Shown here: positions 33,406 through 41,652 of the stretch, piece after piece
How the letters are laid out: each line of letters opens with the position of its first letter
How positions within the stretch are numbered: the stretch's first letter is position 1
Assembly (NCBI GenBank): GCA_035458525.1
Contig: DATHZQ010000067.1
Location: 1-64,000, forward strand
Direction of reading: 5' to 3'
From: DATHZQ01 sp035458525
GTDB lineage: Bacteria > Actinomycetota > Acidimicrobiia > Spongiisociales > UBA5794
Length of the DNA stretch: 64,000 bases
Notes under the pieces: model-generated
The model's input: only the letters and a program-made list of their open reading frames with translations
Told to the model about the DNA's origin: nothing
Database searches by the model: none
Position numbers and translations under genes: made by a program

Positions 33406-34161
33406 CTAGATCCCGAGAAGACGCTCGAGCCCCACCGTCACCGCATCGCCGAATCGGGCGACATTTCTGATTCCGAGCAGAACGCCCGGCATGAAGGACT
33501 TGCGGTCCGTGCTGTCGTGGCGGATCGTCAGCACCTCCCCGTCATTGCCAAACAGCACTTCTTGGTGCGCCAGCAAACCCGGCAGTCGAATCGCATGCAC
33601 CTTGACGCCTTGGGTGTCGGCGCCGCGGGCGCCGGGGACGAGCTCGGTACCTTCGACGTGGCGTTGCTGCACGGGACTGGCGGCTGCGATCCGCTCCGCC
33701 GTGGCGAGCGAGGTGCCCGATGGGGCATCCGCTTTGCGGTCGTGATGCAGCTCGACGACCTCGGCCGCCGCAAAATGTGGCGCCGCCAGCTCCGCCAGCC
33801 GCATCATCATCACCGCACCGATCGAGAAGTTGGGAACGACCAGGCAGTTCGGAGGACCGCTGCCCCACATGTCGCGCAGGGCATCGAGACGGTTGGCGTC
33901 GAACCCGGACGTGCCGACCACTGCGTGCAGACCGGAGGCGCGCCACCTGCGGAGGTTGTCCATGACGACATCGGGTCGTGTGAACTCGACGACGACGTCG
34001 GCCGCCGGCTCGGCCGGCTCACCGACGATGGGCACGCCGCAGACCTCGCCGCCTGCGGGATCGATCGCGGCCGCCAGCACCAGGTCATCGGCTGCGGCCA
34101 CGGCCTCGCACACGAGCCGCCCCATGCGACCCGCAGCTCCGGAGACGGCGACCCGGATCAT
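33406..34161 (-). CDS. dapB: 4-hydroxy-tetrahydrodipicolinate reductase
   Basis: NAD(P)H-dependent second step of the DAP pathway. Rossmann motif VSGAAGRMGR at the N-terminus, GTSGFD, and the substrate/catalytic block VVELHHDRKADAPSGT with paired His and Lys. 251 residues. Its ATG overlaps the M16 peptidase stop (ATGA), as in the usual actinobacterial pepR-dapB order. dapA is 1.9 kb further on, separated by the thioredoxin gene and the pseudogene. Confidence 0.95.
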   Translation of the reverse strand: MIRVAVSGAAGRMGRLVCEAVAAADDLVLAAAIDPAGGEVCGVPIVGEPAEPAADVVVEFTRPDVVMDNLRRWRASGLHAVVGTSGFDANRLDALRDMWGSGPPNCLVVPNFSIGAVMMMRLAELAAPHFAAAEVVELHHDRKADAPSGTSLATAERIAAASPVQQRHVEGTELVPGARGADTQGVKVHAIRLPGLLAHQEVLFGNDGEVLTIRHDSTDRKSFMPGVLLGIRNVARFGDAVTVGLERLLGI

Positions 34162-35408
34162 GCGACGTAGGCGGCGAGCTCGTCTTGTTCGAAAGGACCC
34201 ACGGCACCGATCACGTATGGCCCGGCGTACGCTTCACGCACGACATCGAGCACGTCCTGGGCGGTCACCGCATCGATCTTCGCCACGATCTCGTCGACGG
34301 AGAGATGCTCCAAACCCGTGAGCTCGTTTCGTCCGAGGCGGGTCATGCGGCTGTTGGCGTCCTCGAGCGAGAGCGCCAGTGCGCCCTGCACGTGACCTCT
34401 CGCCCGATCGAGCTCCTCCGCGGTCAAGCCGTCCTCCATCATCTTGTCGAGCTCGGAGCGGATCAGCTTCAGCACCTGGGGCGCCTGGCTCGGGGTCGTA
34501 CCGACGTAGACGGCGACCGCACCGGAGTCGGCAAAAGGAAGCCGGAAGCTGTGGACCGCATACGCCAGGCCGCGTTGCTCGCGGATCTCGCGGAACAAGC
34601 GGGACGACATGCCGCCACCAAGGATGTGATCGGCCACGAGAAACGCGTGGCGCCGGTCGTCGTCGCGGCGCAACGCCTCGGCACCGAACACGATGTGCGC
34701 CTGCTCGGTTTCCTTCGTTCGCACATTGACGCGGGGCGCAACGCTCGCCGGCACGGCAGGGCGACCGATCGCCGGCCCGCGCCACGCACCGAAGCGTTCG
34801 GTGACCAGGTCGACCAGCTCGGTGTGATCAACTCGGCCGGCACATGCTACGACCACCGATTTCGGGGTGTAACGCCGGCCCCAATACTCGGCGATCGTGT
34901 CCCGGCTCATGCCCAGGATCGAATCGCGTGTTCCCAGGATCGGCGGCGACAGCGGATGGTTCGGCCAGATCGCTTCCATGAACAGCTCGTGGGCGACATC
35001 GGTGGGGTCGTCCTCGTTCATGTTGATCTCTTCGAGAACCACATGTCGCTCTGAGTCGATCTCGTCCTGGCGGAAAGCGGGCTGCCGGATCATCTCGCCG
35101 AGGATCTCCACGGCGAGCGGGAGATGCACGTCACGCAACCGCGCCCAATACGCGGTGTACTCCTTCGACGTGAACGCGTTGTTGCGAGCTCCAACCGCAT
35201 CGAACGCGTCGGCAATCGCCTGTGCGGACAGCCGCTCCGACCCCTTGAAGAGCAGGTGCTCGAGAAAATGGCTGGCCCCGGCCTCGGGGCCGTGCTCGTC
35301 GCGGCTGCCGGTGTCGACCCAGCACGCAATCGCAACCGAGCGGGCAGATGGCATGTCCTCGGAGATGATGCGCAGCCCGTTCGGCAGCGTGGTGAGGTCG
35401 TAGTGCAT
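34158..35408 (-). CDS. M16-family zinc metallopeptidase
   Basis: 416 residues. The inverted zinc motif HFLEH (His47, Glu50, His51) in GASHFLEHLLFKGSERLSA is followed by the downstream Glu region EYTAYWARL to VVLEEINMNEDDP. The C-terminal half has the catalytically inactive M16 repeat with the R/Y pair region SRLFREIREQRGLAYAVHS. Relatives next to pnp and dapB are processing-peptidase-like enzymes of unclear substrate. TATCAT stands 6 bases before the ATG. Confidence 0.93.
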   Translation of the reverse strand: MHYDLTTLPNGLRIISEDMPSARSVAIACWVDTGSRDEHGPEAGASHFLEHLLFKGSERLSAQAIADAFDAVGARNNAFTSKEYTAYWARLRDVHLPLAVEILGEMIRQPAFRQDEIDSERHVVLEEINMNEDDPTDVAHELFMEAIWPNHPLSPPILGTRDSILGMSRDTIAEYWGRRYTPKSVVVACAGRVDHTELVDLVTERFGAWRGPAIGRPAVPASVAPRVNVRTKETEQAHIVFGAEALRRDDDRRHAFLVADHILGGGMSSRLFREIREQRGLAYAVHSFRLPFADSGAVAVYVGTTPSQAPQVLKLIRSELDKMMEDGLTAEELDRARGHVQGALALSLEDANSRMTRLGRNELTGLEHLSVDEIVAKIDAVTAQDVLDVVREAYAGPYVIGAVGPFEQDELAAYVA

Positions 35409-35414
35409 GCCGCG

Positions 35415-35420
35415 ATGATA
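35415..35420 (-). promoter_or_regulatory. -10-like box, M16-dapB
   Basis: TATCAT, exactly 6 bases before the M16 ATG at 35408. Confidence 0.45.
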
Positions 35421-35479
35421 GGACCGGCCCGCACGCTGGCTCCCGGAACGGGCCGGCCGCCGCCGACTTGCAGCGAGAA

Positions 35480-35485
35480 TATACT
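35480..35485 (+). promoter_or_regulatory. Possible -10 box, lipoprotein hydrolase
   Basis: TATACT, 49 bases before ATG 35535, in an A/T-rich patch of an otherwise G+C-rich gap. No good -35 is seen. Confidence 0.3.
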
Positions 35486-35534
35486 GCCGAATGCAAACAT
35501 ATTGGTGCCATCACGCACTACATCGGAGGCAACG

Positions 35535-36407
35535 ATGCAACGAGCCCGCTTTGTGGCGACGCTTGCCGCGCTGACGCTGGTCGCAACCGCCTGCGGGGCA
35601 ACGTCATCGTCGACCGGTGTCGAAGGCATCACGATCACGACCACCACCAATGCGTCCTCCGCAACGACGACGCCGTCCGTGGCCGCCGCCGAATCGACCT
35701 TCGCCACGACCACCGCGATTCCACAACCAACGGTGCTCGACATGACCATCGAGCCTTCGGGTTGGGAGGACGTGACGATCACGACAGAGGACGGAATCTC
35801 CCTCTACGCCCGGTTCTGGCCCGGCAACGATGTTGCGGTGCTCGCCGGCCATGACTTCGACAACCCCGCCCCCGGTTCGAGCGGCCAGCGGCCGCCCCAA
35901 AGCTCCGAAAACGTCCTTCCGTACAGCGCAGCCATCGCCCGGGAGGGCTTCACGGTGCTCTCGATCGACTTCCGGGGTCACGGGCAATCGGCGGGCGAGT
36001 ACGACGTGCAGGCCTCCCAGCAGGATCTCGCCGCGGCATACGCCTGGCTCGAGGCCAAGGGCTACGAGACGATCGTGATGATGGGGTGGGTCGGCTCCGG
36101 AACGTCGGCCGTGGTGCTGGATGCCGCACGCGACGACATCGAGTTCGACGGCATTGCCATGCTCTTCTCTCCGCCCCAGGACACCGGCCTCGATTTCAAC
36201 CGTGTGATTGCGGAGATCGAAGCACCGCTGCTCTTCATCGGCAGCAACGCCGGCCCGACGGCATCGTGGTCGAAACGGGCCGAGGCCAAGGCGGCGAACT
36301 CCCACGGCGTCTTCATCTTCGAGCGGGTACCAACCGGCGTGACCTTCTTGGACGTCTACGGCGGCGAGCTCGCCGGGCGGATGGTCGACTTCCTCAACGC
36401 CATCTGA
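35535..36407 (+). CDS. Lipoprotein with alpha/beta-hydrolase fold, probable pseudoenzyme
   Basis: 290 residues. Lipoprotein signal peptide MQRARFVATLAALTLVATAC, Thr/Ser-rich linker, then an alpha/beta-hydrolase-like domain: ISLYARFWPG, FTVLSIDFRGHGQSAG (oxyanion-side motif) and LLFIGSNAG. At the nucleophile elbow, where GxSxG is expected, the sequence is MGWVGSGTSA, with Val in place of Ser. The usual C-terminal catalytic His is also not evident (PTGVTFLD). It may bind rather than hydrolyse. GGAGG is 5 bases before ATG 35535. It is convergent with arfB. Confidence 0.8.
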   Translation: MQRARFVATLAALTLVATACGATSSSTGVEGITITTTTNASSATTTPSVAAAESTFATTTAIPQPTVLDMTIEPSGWEDVTITTEDGISLYARFWPGNDVAVLAGHDFDNPAPGSSGQRPPQSSENVLPYSAAIAREGFTVLSIDFRGHGQSAGEYDVQASQQDLAAAYAWLEAKGYETIVMMGWVGSGTSAVVLDAARDDIEFDGIAMLFSPPQDTGLDFNRVIAEIEAPLLFIGSNAGPTASWSKRAEAKAANSHGVFIFERVPTGVTFLDVYGGELAGRMVDFLNAI

Positions 36408-36410
36408 CGA

Positions 36411-36836
36411 TCAGTCCACCTCTGGGCGGCGCCGTAGGCGTTTGACTCGACCTCTCGCCTTCTTCTCGTCAACGCGGCGGCGTTGCGAAGCACGCGACGG
36501 CTTGGTCGGCCGGCGAGGTGGGGGTAGCGGGCGCAACGCCTCGGCGAGCACGTCGGCCAGGCGCCGCCGCGCCGACTGACGGTTACGCCATTGCGAACGT
36601 GACTCGTCGACGACCACGGTGACGACCCCGCCGGTTGCCTGCGCTGCCAGACGTTCCAGCAACCGCAGCCGTGTCTCCTCTGCCAGCGACGGGCTGCCGG
36701 CGACGTCGAACGACAGCGCGACGCGACTGGCGGCGCGGTTGGCATGCTGGCCCCCCGGCCCGCCCGAGGTGTCGAACCGCTCCGAGAGCTCCCGGCCGGG
36801 GATCGTGACCTCTTCGTTGACTCGCAGATCATCCAC
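36411..36836 (-). CDS. arfB: Peptidyl-tRNA hydrolase ArfB (YaeJ/ICT1 type)
   Basis: Release-factor-like rescue factor for ribosomes stalled without a stop codon. The catalytic GGQ is in TSGGPGGQHANRAASRVAL, near the N-terminus as in ArfB, not central as in RF1/RF2. The C-terminal tail is strongly basic (RRPTKPSRASQRRRVDEKKARGR), the part that enters the empty mRNA channel. GTG 36836 (VDDLRVNEE) gives 141 residues, near the family length. The frame is open further upstream, but a longer start would run into the divergent vWA gene. Start uncertain. Confidence 0.88.
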   Translation of the reverse strand: MDDLRVNEEVTIPGRELSERFDTSGGPGGQHANRAASRVALSFDVAGSPSLAEETRLRLLERLAAQATGGVVTVVVDESRSQWRNRQSARRRLADVLAEALRPLPPPRRPTKPSRASQRRRVDEKKARGRVKRLRRRPEVD

Positions 36837-36930
36837 GTACGGGAGGCTGGCGTGAATGCCACCCGGTGGCAAGCCACCCTCAGAACGGTCGGGTTCCGGC
36901 ACGGTGCGCGCTGTGGGACAATCGACGGCT

Positions 36931-39153
36931 GTGCGCCGTCGCAACCAAACCGTGCTCGAAGGAGTCCTTCCGCCCGAAGAGCGAGCGATCGAAGCGGTCG
37001 TGGCGCGCTATCAGCGGGTCGCACCCGCCGTCACTCGCTTCGCTCGTGCCATCGCAGGCGACGACCAGCTTCAGGTTCGGCTCGGGTCGCAGGCACAGTC
37101 GGGCGACGGGGAGATCACGATCGACCCAGGGATCTTCCAGGCTGCGTATGCCCGAAATGCGCCGGTGACCCCAACCGAGGTGGCGCTGACCTCGGCGCTC
37201 CACGAAGCGGTGCACTTGATCGCAACGGACTTCGAGGAACGGCGGCCGATCCCCGTGGCGTGGCTGGCTCATCGCAGCGCCGCTCCACAGATCGACGAAA
37301 CACCGATCGAGAGCCCGCTCACGCTGTTTCCCGACGAGACACCGGACGCCTCGGACGAGGCGCTTGCCGATCTGCTCGAGGCGGCTGCGGAGCCTGGCGA
37401 GGCGGCGCAACCGCTCACCTTCTCCCTGCTCGACGCACTCAACGAGGTCGGCGGGGACTCCGCCGAAGCCCTCTTCCTGGGTCTCGAGGATGCCCGCCAA
37501 GAGGCGAGACATCTGGCAGCATTCGGCGGCGCCCGCTCGGTGCTGCGAGACCTCTACGTCGCTGCCGTCCCCGACGCGATGCGCGAGGCGCGACCGCTCG
37601 GGCAGTTTGCGCTCGCCGCATTCCTCATCGTTGGCGGCTACCTGCAGCGCGAGGAGTTGGAACGGCGCGTCGCACCCCACGTCGCAGCGGCTCTCAACGA
37701 CGCCACGGTCTTCTTCGACACCGTGAACGCCACCGACGACCCGTGGGAGGTCGGCACGGCAGCACTGCAGCTGCTGGAGGTCGCCAGATTGCACCGACTC
37801 GTCACCGATACCGGCGGTGTAGACACCGCAACGACCCGCAAGCTCCAAGACGAAGCGGATACCTCGGCGATCAGCGAGTCGGTTGATGCCGTACGCATCG
37901 TCACGCCGCCGCTGCGCAATCAGGAGTCATACGACCAGACCCGGCAGGCTGCGCAGACGGTGAGCGCAGAGGCGGGCCGCCACGGAGAGGCCGACCACGC
38001 CGGCGACCCGGCGACCGAGCAGGTGGTACGCGTGAGCGAGTCGCCGACCGTGTATCTCCCCACGGGTCAGGGAGGCAAGCTGCTGGTGTGCGACGTCCCC
38101 GATCGCTTCCGCAACTTCGCCGGCGACGGGCGCGGCATGATCGAGGAAGCTGCGGAACGATGGCAGGTCGCCCAACGCCGCGTCTCCGGAGAGCTCTACC
38201 CGCTGTTCCTGGCGAACCAGCGGCGAGGTCTGCGCAGCGGCTACGACGCCGGCGACCTCTCTCCGTATGCGGCGCTGCTGCTCGGCGCCGGCGTGTACGA
38301 GCGGATGTTCGAGCGGCGCGACCTGCCAATGCGGCGCTCCTATGCGGTGAGCGTGCTCGTCGATGGCTCGGCCAGCATGCTGCAGCCGCGCCGGGGACCG
38401 GGGGGCCGCAAGACCCCGTGGGCGCTGGCGGCCGCCACGCTCGGCGCGTGGACGCTGGCGCACTTGTGCGACGAGCTGCAGATCGAGTTCGAAGTGGCAC
38501 TGTTCAACCGGGCCTTCGCGGCCGCCCCGGATGATTCGGAACGGACCTACAGCGACCGGCGCCACCGTGCCACGGGTGCGCTGCGCCGCTCCCAGGGCGG
38601 CAACGCCGACCGGCTCACGCGAACCGTGAACCACTACCTCGTCAAGCCGTTCGATCGGCGCTGGCGCGGCGCCGACGACGTCACTGCCGGCTTGTTCTTC
38701 ACCGCGGCTTCACCGATCGACGCCGGACGCCGGGCTCGCAACGAGCCCGAGCTGGCACCCCCCGTGTCCATGTTCGACAAGGCCGCCAACGTCGACGAGT
38801 ACAACCTCTCCTACGCGGCGAACCGGCTTGCGTCGCGCCGGGTTGCCACGCGGATCATGGTGGTGCTGGCAGACGGCATGACGCGGGGCTCGGTGCAAGA
38901 CCTGGCCGATTCGGTGCACCTCATCGAGGAAGCCGGCACCACCGTGCTCGGCATCGGCATCGGCGACACCACCGTCCAAGCCGCATATGCGAGGAATGAA
39001 GTCGTCGAACGCCCCGACGAGCTCGCCAGAGCGATGGTGGACGGCGTACGATCCACGCTCTACCGCACGCTGGCCAGCATGGGCGGCCACGGCTGGTGGT
39101 CCCATCCCGAACGTGTTTCCCGACTGGCTGCGGACGCGCCCGCAGCGAGCTGA
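36931..39153 (+). CDS. CobT-like protein: HExxH domain plus von Willebrand A domain
   Basis: 740 residues. The N-terminal part has HEAVH at 91-95 (SALHEAVHLIATDF) and EDARQEARH at 186-194, the arrangement of the metallopeptidase-like N-domain of CobT and related vWA proteins. A variable acidic linker follows. The C-terminal vWA domain begins near 470 with the MIDAS motif VDGSASM (478-483), later MVVLADGMTRGS and TTVLGIGIGD. GTG 36931 is chosen since it begins the basic N-terminus just after a GACAAT box. It precedes its likely partner ATPase by 21 bases. No CobN or other cobalamin gene is nearby, so a cobaltochelatase role is doubtful. Confidence 0.85.
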   Translation: MRRRNQTVLEGVLPPEERAIEAVVARYQRVAPAVTRFARAIAGDDQLQVRLGSQAQSGDGEITIDPGIFQAAYARNAPVTPTEVALTSALHEAVHLIATDFEERRPIPVAWLAHRSAAPQIDETPIESPLTLFPDETPDASDEALADLLEAAAEPGEAAQPLTFSLLDALNEVGGDSAEALFLGLEDARQEARHLAAFGGARSVLRDLYVAAVPDAMREARPLGQFALAAFLIVGGYLQREELERRVAPHVAAALNDATVFFDTVNATDDPWEVGTAALQLLEVARLHRLVTDTGGVDTATTRKLQDEADTSAISESVDAVRIVTPPLRNQESYDQTRQAAQTVSAEAGRHGEADHAGDPATEQVVRVSESPTVYLPTGQGGKLLVCDVPDRFRNFAGDGRGMIEEAAERWQVAQRRVSGELYPLFLANQRRGLRSGYDAGDLSPYAALLLGAGVYERMFERRDLPMRRSYAVSVLVDGSASMLQPRRGPGGRKTPWALAAATLGAWTLAHLCDELQIEFEVALFNRAFAAAPDDSERTYSDRRHRATGALRRSQGGNADRLTRTVNHYLVKPFDRRWRGADDVTAGLFFTAASPIDAGRRARNEPELAPPVSMFDKAANVDEYNLSYAANRLASRRVATRIMVVLADGMTRGSVQDLADSVHLIEEAGTTVLGIGIGDTTVQAAYARNEVVERPDELARAMVDGVRSTLYRTLASMGGHGWWSHPERVSRLAADAPAAS

Positions 39154-39174
39154 TCGAACGACACAGGAGTCCAC

Positions 39175-40164
39175 ATGGCAGAGACGGTCACCTTCACCGA
39201 CCCCGCGGGAGCCGGTGCGCCCATCGAGCTGCGCAAGGCCGAGGTCCCCGAGGATCTGCCCGACTGCGAGCTCCGCATGTCGCACATCCCCGAGCCGGAT
39301 CCCTACTACGTCGACATCGGCATGCTCTACCGCCTCGCTCAACTCGAAGCGGCGCGCCGCGATCACTTCACCGACACCCCGCTCCACCTGGCGTTGCGCG
39401 GGCACATGGGCACCGGGAAGGACCACGATCTCGAACAGTTTGCTGCGTTGTTGCATCTTCCGCACTACCGCATCCCGCTGACGGGCGAGGTCCGTGACAT
39501 CACGCTGATCGGCTCGGTGAAGCTGCACGGTGACGGCAAGGGCGGCACCGAGAGCCGCTGGGAGGATGGCGACATCACGCGCGCCCTGCGCGGTCCAGCG
39601 CTGTTGAACCTCTCGGAGCTGAACGCTGCCGGCGCCGAGACCCTGTTTGCGCTCCACGGCTTGCTCGACCGGCACCGTGCGCTCGAGCTGCCAACCGGTG
39701 AGCTCGTGACGCTGCGGGAGGACGTGCGCATCTTCGGAACGCTCAACCCGACCGACCTGCGCGACTATGCGGGAACCCAGACGCTCAACAAGGCATTCGC
39801 CGACCGCTGGATCATCTGGGAGAAGAGCTTCCCGGCCGAGGTCGAGCTCACCACGATGTTGGAGCGCCGGTACCCGACGCTGCGGCCCGAGTTCGTCGAA
39901 GCGATCGCCAAGCTGGCGATCGAGGTCAACGCTTCCTTCACCGCCGTCGATGCCCGCACTCGAGTCGAGACGCCGATGAGCCTCCGTGCGGTGTTGGAGC
40001 GGGTGCCGGCCGGGCTGCGCATCATGAACGACGCCGAAGACCCGCTGCGGCGCTCGTGGGAGGAGTTCGTACTCCCCCACATCGACCCGTTCGATCGCGA
40101 CCACTACGAGACGGTGTGGGCCGCCGTCGTGAGACGGGGCCCGGACGGCCCTGCCTTCAAATAG
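39175..40164 (+). CDS. CobS/MoxR-like AAA+ ATPase with altered Walker motifs
   Basis: 329 residues, clearly built like CobS: LRGHMGTGKDHDLEQ, the GSVKLHGDG insertion region, RIFGTLNPTDLRDYAGTQTLNKAFADRW. The Walker A (76-83) reads GHMGTGKD, with Asp where the Mg-coordinating Ser/Thr should be, and the Walker B (142-149) reads ALLNLSEL, with Ser for the usual Asp before Glu. Sensor-1 Asn191 and the Lys are kept. It may hydrolyse ATP poorly or only bind it. It is in an operon with the vWA/HExxH protein, as MoxR-type ATPases usually are. Confidence 0.85.
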   Translation: MAETVTFTDPAGAGAPIELRKAEVPEDLPDCELRMSHIPEPDPYYVDIGMLYRLAQLEAARRDHFTDTPLHLALRGHMGTGKDHDLEQFAALLHLPHYRIPLTGEVRDITLIGSVKLHGDGKGGTESRWEDGDITRALRGPALLNLSELNAAGAETLFALHGLLDRHRALELPTGELVTLREDVRIFGTLNPTDLRDYAGTQTLNKAFADRWIIWEKSFPAEVELTTMLERRYPTLRPEFVEAIAKLAIEVNASFTAVDARTRVETPMSLRAVLERVPAGLRIMNDAEDPLRRSWEEFVLPHIDPFDRDHYETVWAAVVRRGPDGPAFK

Positions 40165-40206
40165 CGGCCAGCCGTCTGCCCAGAATCCGTCGCGGCATGC
40201 CGGCAC

Positions 40207-40212
40207 TACGCT
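40207..40212 (+). promoter_or_regulatory. -10-like box, yajQ
   Basis: TACGCT, 7 bases before ATG 40220; no Shine-Dalgarno. Confidence 0.45.
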
Positions 40213-40219
40213 CTCGTCC

Positions 40220-40702
40220 ATGCCGAGCTTCGACGTCGTTTCCCAGGTAGACATGCAGGAGGTCCGCAATGCCGTGGACCAGGCGATGCGCGAGATCGTC
40301 AACCGATTCGACTTCAAAGGCACCAATACGACGATCGACATCGGCGACGGCATCACCGTCGAGTCCGCATCGGAGGGGCGGCTGGACGCCGCCGTCGACG
40401 TGCTCAAGGGACGTCTCGTCAAGCGCGGGGTGTCGCTGAAGGTGCTCCAGGGCGGCGACCCGAAGCCCGCCTCCGGCGGTCGGGTCCGTTCTGAATTCAC
40501 CCTCGCCCAGGGCATTCCCCAGGACGCAGCCAAGGAACTCGGCAAGAAGGTGCGCGACTCGAAACTGAAGGTCCAGGTCCAGGTCCAGGGCGACCAATTG
40601 CGCGTCCAGGGCAAGAAGCGCGACGACCTGCAGGAAGTGATTGCCCTGCTCAAGGGCCTCGACTACCGGATCCCGCTGCAGTACGTGAACTTCCGCGACT
40701 GA
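40220..40702 (+). CDS. yajQ: YajQ-family nucleotide-binding protein
   Basis: 160 residues with two ferredoxin-like halves. Start MPSFDVVSQVDMQEVRNAVDQA, FDFKGT in the first half, and the C-terminal VQGKKRDDLQEVIALLKG..PLQYVNFRD are the family signature. Relatives bind cyclic di-GMP or RNA; the role here is open. It stands alone between the AAA+ gene and the convergent acetyltransferase. Confidence 0.95.
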   Translation: MPSFDVVSQVDMQEVRNAVDQAMREIVNRFDFKGTNTTIDIGDGITVESASEGRLDAAVDVLKGRLVKRGVSLKVLQGGDPKPASGGRVRSEFTLAQGIPQDAAKELGKKVRDSKLKVQVQVQGDQLRVQGKKRDDLQEVIALLKGLDYRIPLQYVNFRD

Positions 40703-40713
40703 GCCGTCCCAGC

Positions 40714-41652
40714 TCAGCCGATCGGCTTGGTGTAATCCCACATCGTCCACGTCGGGGCGAAACCGATGCCGCGATACAGCGCTCCCGATGCGGGGTTGGA
40801 TCCCTCGTACGCAACCATGCCGTGCGTGAGCCCCGCCGCACGCATGCGGTGCATCCCTTCGGCCAGCAGCAGCCTCCCGAGGCCCTTGCGCCGGTGGTCG
40901 GGGTGCACCCCGACGGGTTCGAAGAGACCGATGCCGTTGACGTGGTCGTGCCAGGTCACGGTGAAGCCGCACAGGTCGCCGGCGGCGCTGGTTGCAACGA
41001 GCTCGCGCTCAGGTGCGTAGCCGGGGGCGGACATGTACCGGGCGTACTGGCCCGGCAACCAGGAGGAGCCGAACGACGCCGCATGCAACTCCCCGACCGC
41101 ATCGGCCTCCTCCGGGCCCTTCACCGCTCGCACCGTGTAGCCGACGGCCGCCTCCTCCGGAATCACATCGAGGGAACGGAGCGTGATCACGTACGGCTCG
41201 GTTCCCCGCTGCCAGCCCGTGTCCTCGAGCAACGCGATGCGGACCTCGTCGTCTTCGAAGGCATCGGCGATCATCTCAGTGGCTGCGCTCCCCCGCTCGG
41301 TCAGGAGCTCTACGGTCCTCGCCTCCGCCCAGGTCAGCGCCTCGCGCTCCACGCCGCCCACCACGCTGCTGCGAAGGTCGGGGCGCACCTGCAGATCGAA
41401 GCCCTGGTGATTGGGTGACACGAGCACCCATGCGGCGATGCCCAGTTCGTCCTCCCAAACCCGAACCGTCTCGCCGCGGACCTCGTTCTTGAGCCCGCCA
41501 GCAATTCGGTGGGCGACGTCGCCGGGATGCATGTAGCTGCGGAAGCCGACCGCTCGTATGCACTCGGCAGTGAAATCCTGTAGACGGGGCACGTCCTCGG
41601 CGTAGAGGAACGGCCGGGCGACTCGATCAGTCACGAACCTGGTGTACGGCAT
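40714..41652 (-). CDS. GNAT-family acetyltransferase
   Basis: 312 residues with a complete C-terminal GNAT domain: acetyl-CoA loop VGVHPDHRRKGLGRLLL, then GMVAYEGSNPASGALYRGIGF. The N-terminal 150 residues are a second, degenerate GNAT-like half, as in mycothiol synthase relatives, but there is no evidence for that substrate. It overlaps the 3' end of the redoxin gene upstream by 26 bases, so the two are probably one transcript. Confidence 0.88.
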   Translation of the reverse strand: MPYTRFVTDRVARPFLYAEDVPRLQDFTAECIRAVGFRSYMHPGDVAHRIAGGLKNEVRGETVRVWEDELGIAAWVLVSPNHQGFDLQVRPDLRSSVVGGVEREALTWAEARTVELLTERGSAATEMIADAFEDDEVRIALLEDTGWQRGTEPYVITLRSLDVIPEEAAVGYTVRAVKGPEEADAVGELHAASFGSSWLPGQYARYMSAPGYAPERELVATSAAGDLCGFTVTWHDHVNGIGLFEPVGVHPDHRRKGLGRLLLAEGMHRMRAAGLTHGMVAYEGSNPASGALYRGIGFAPTWTMWDYTKPIG

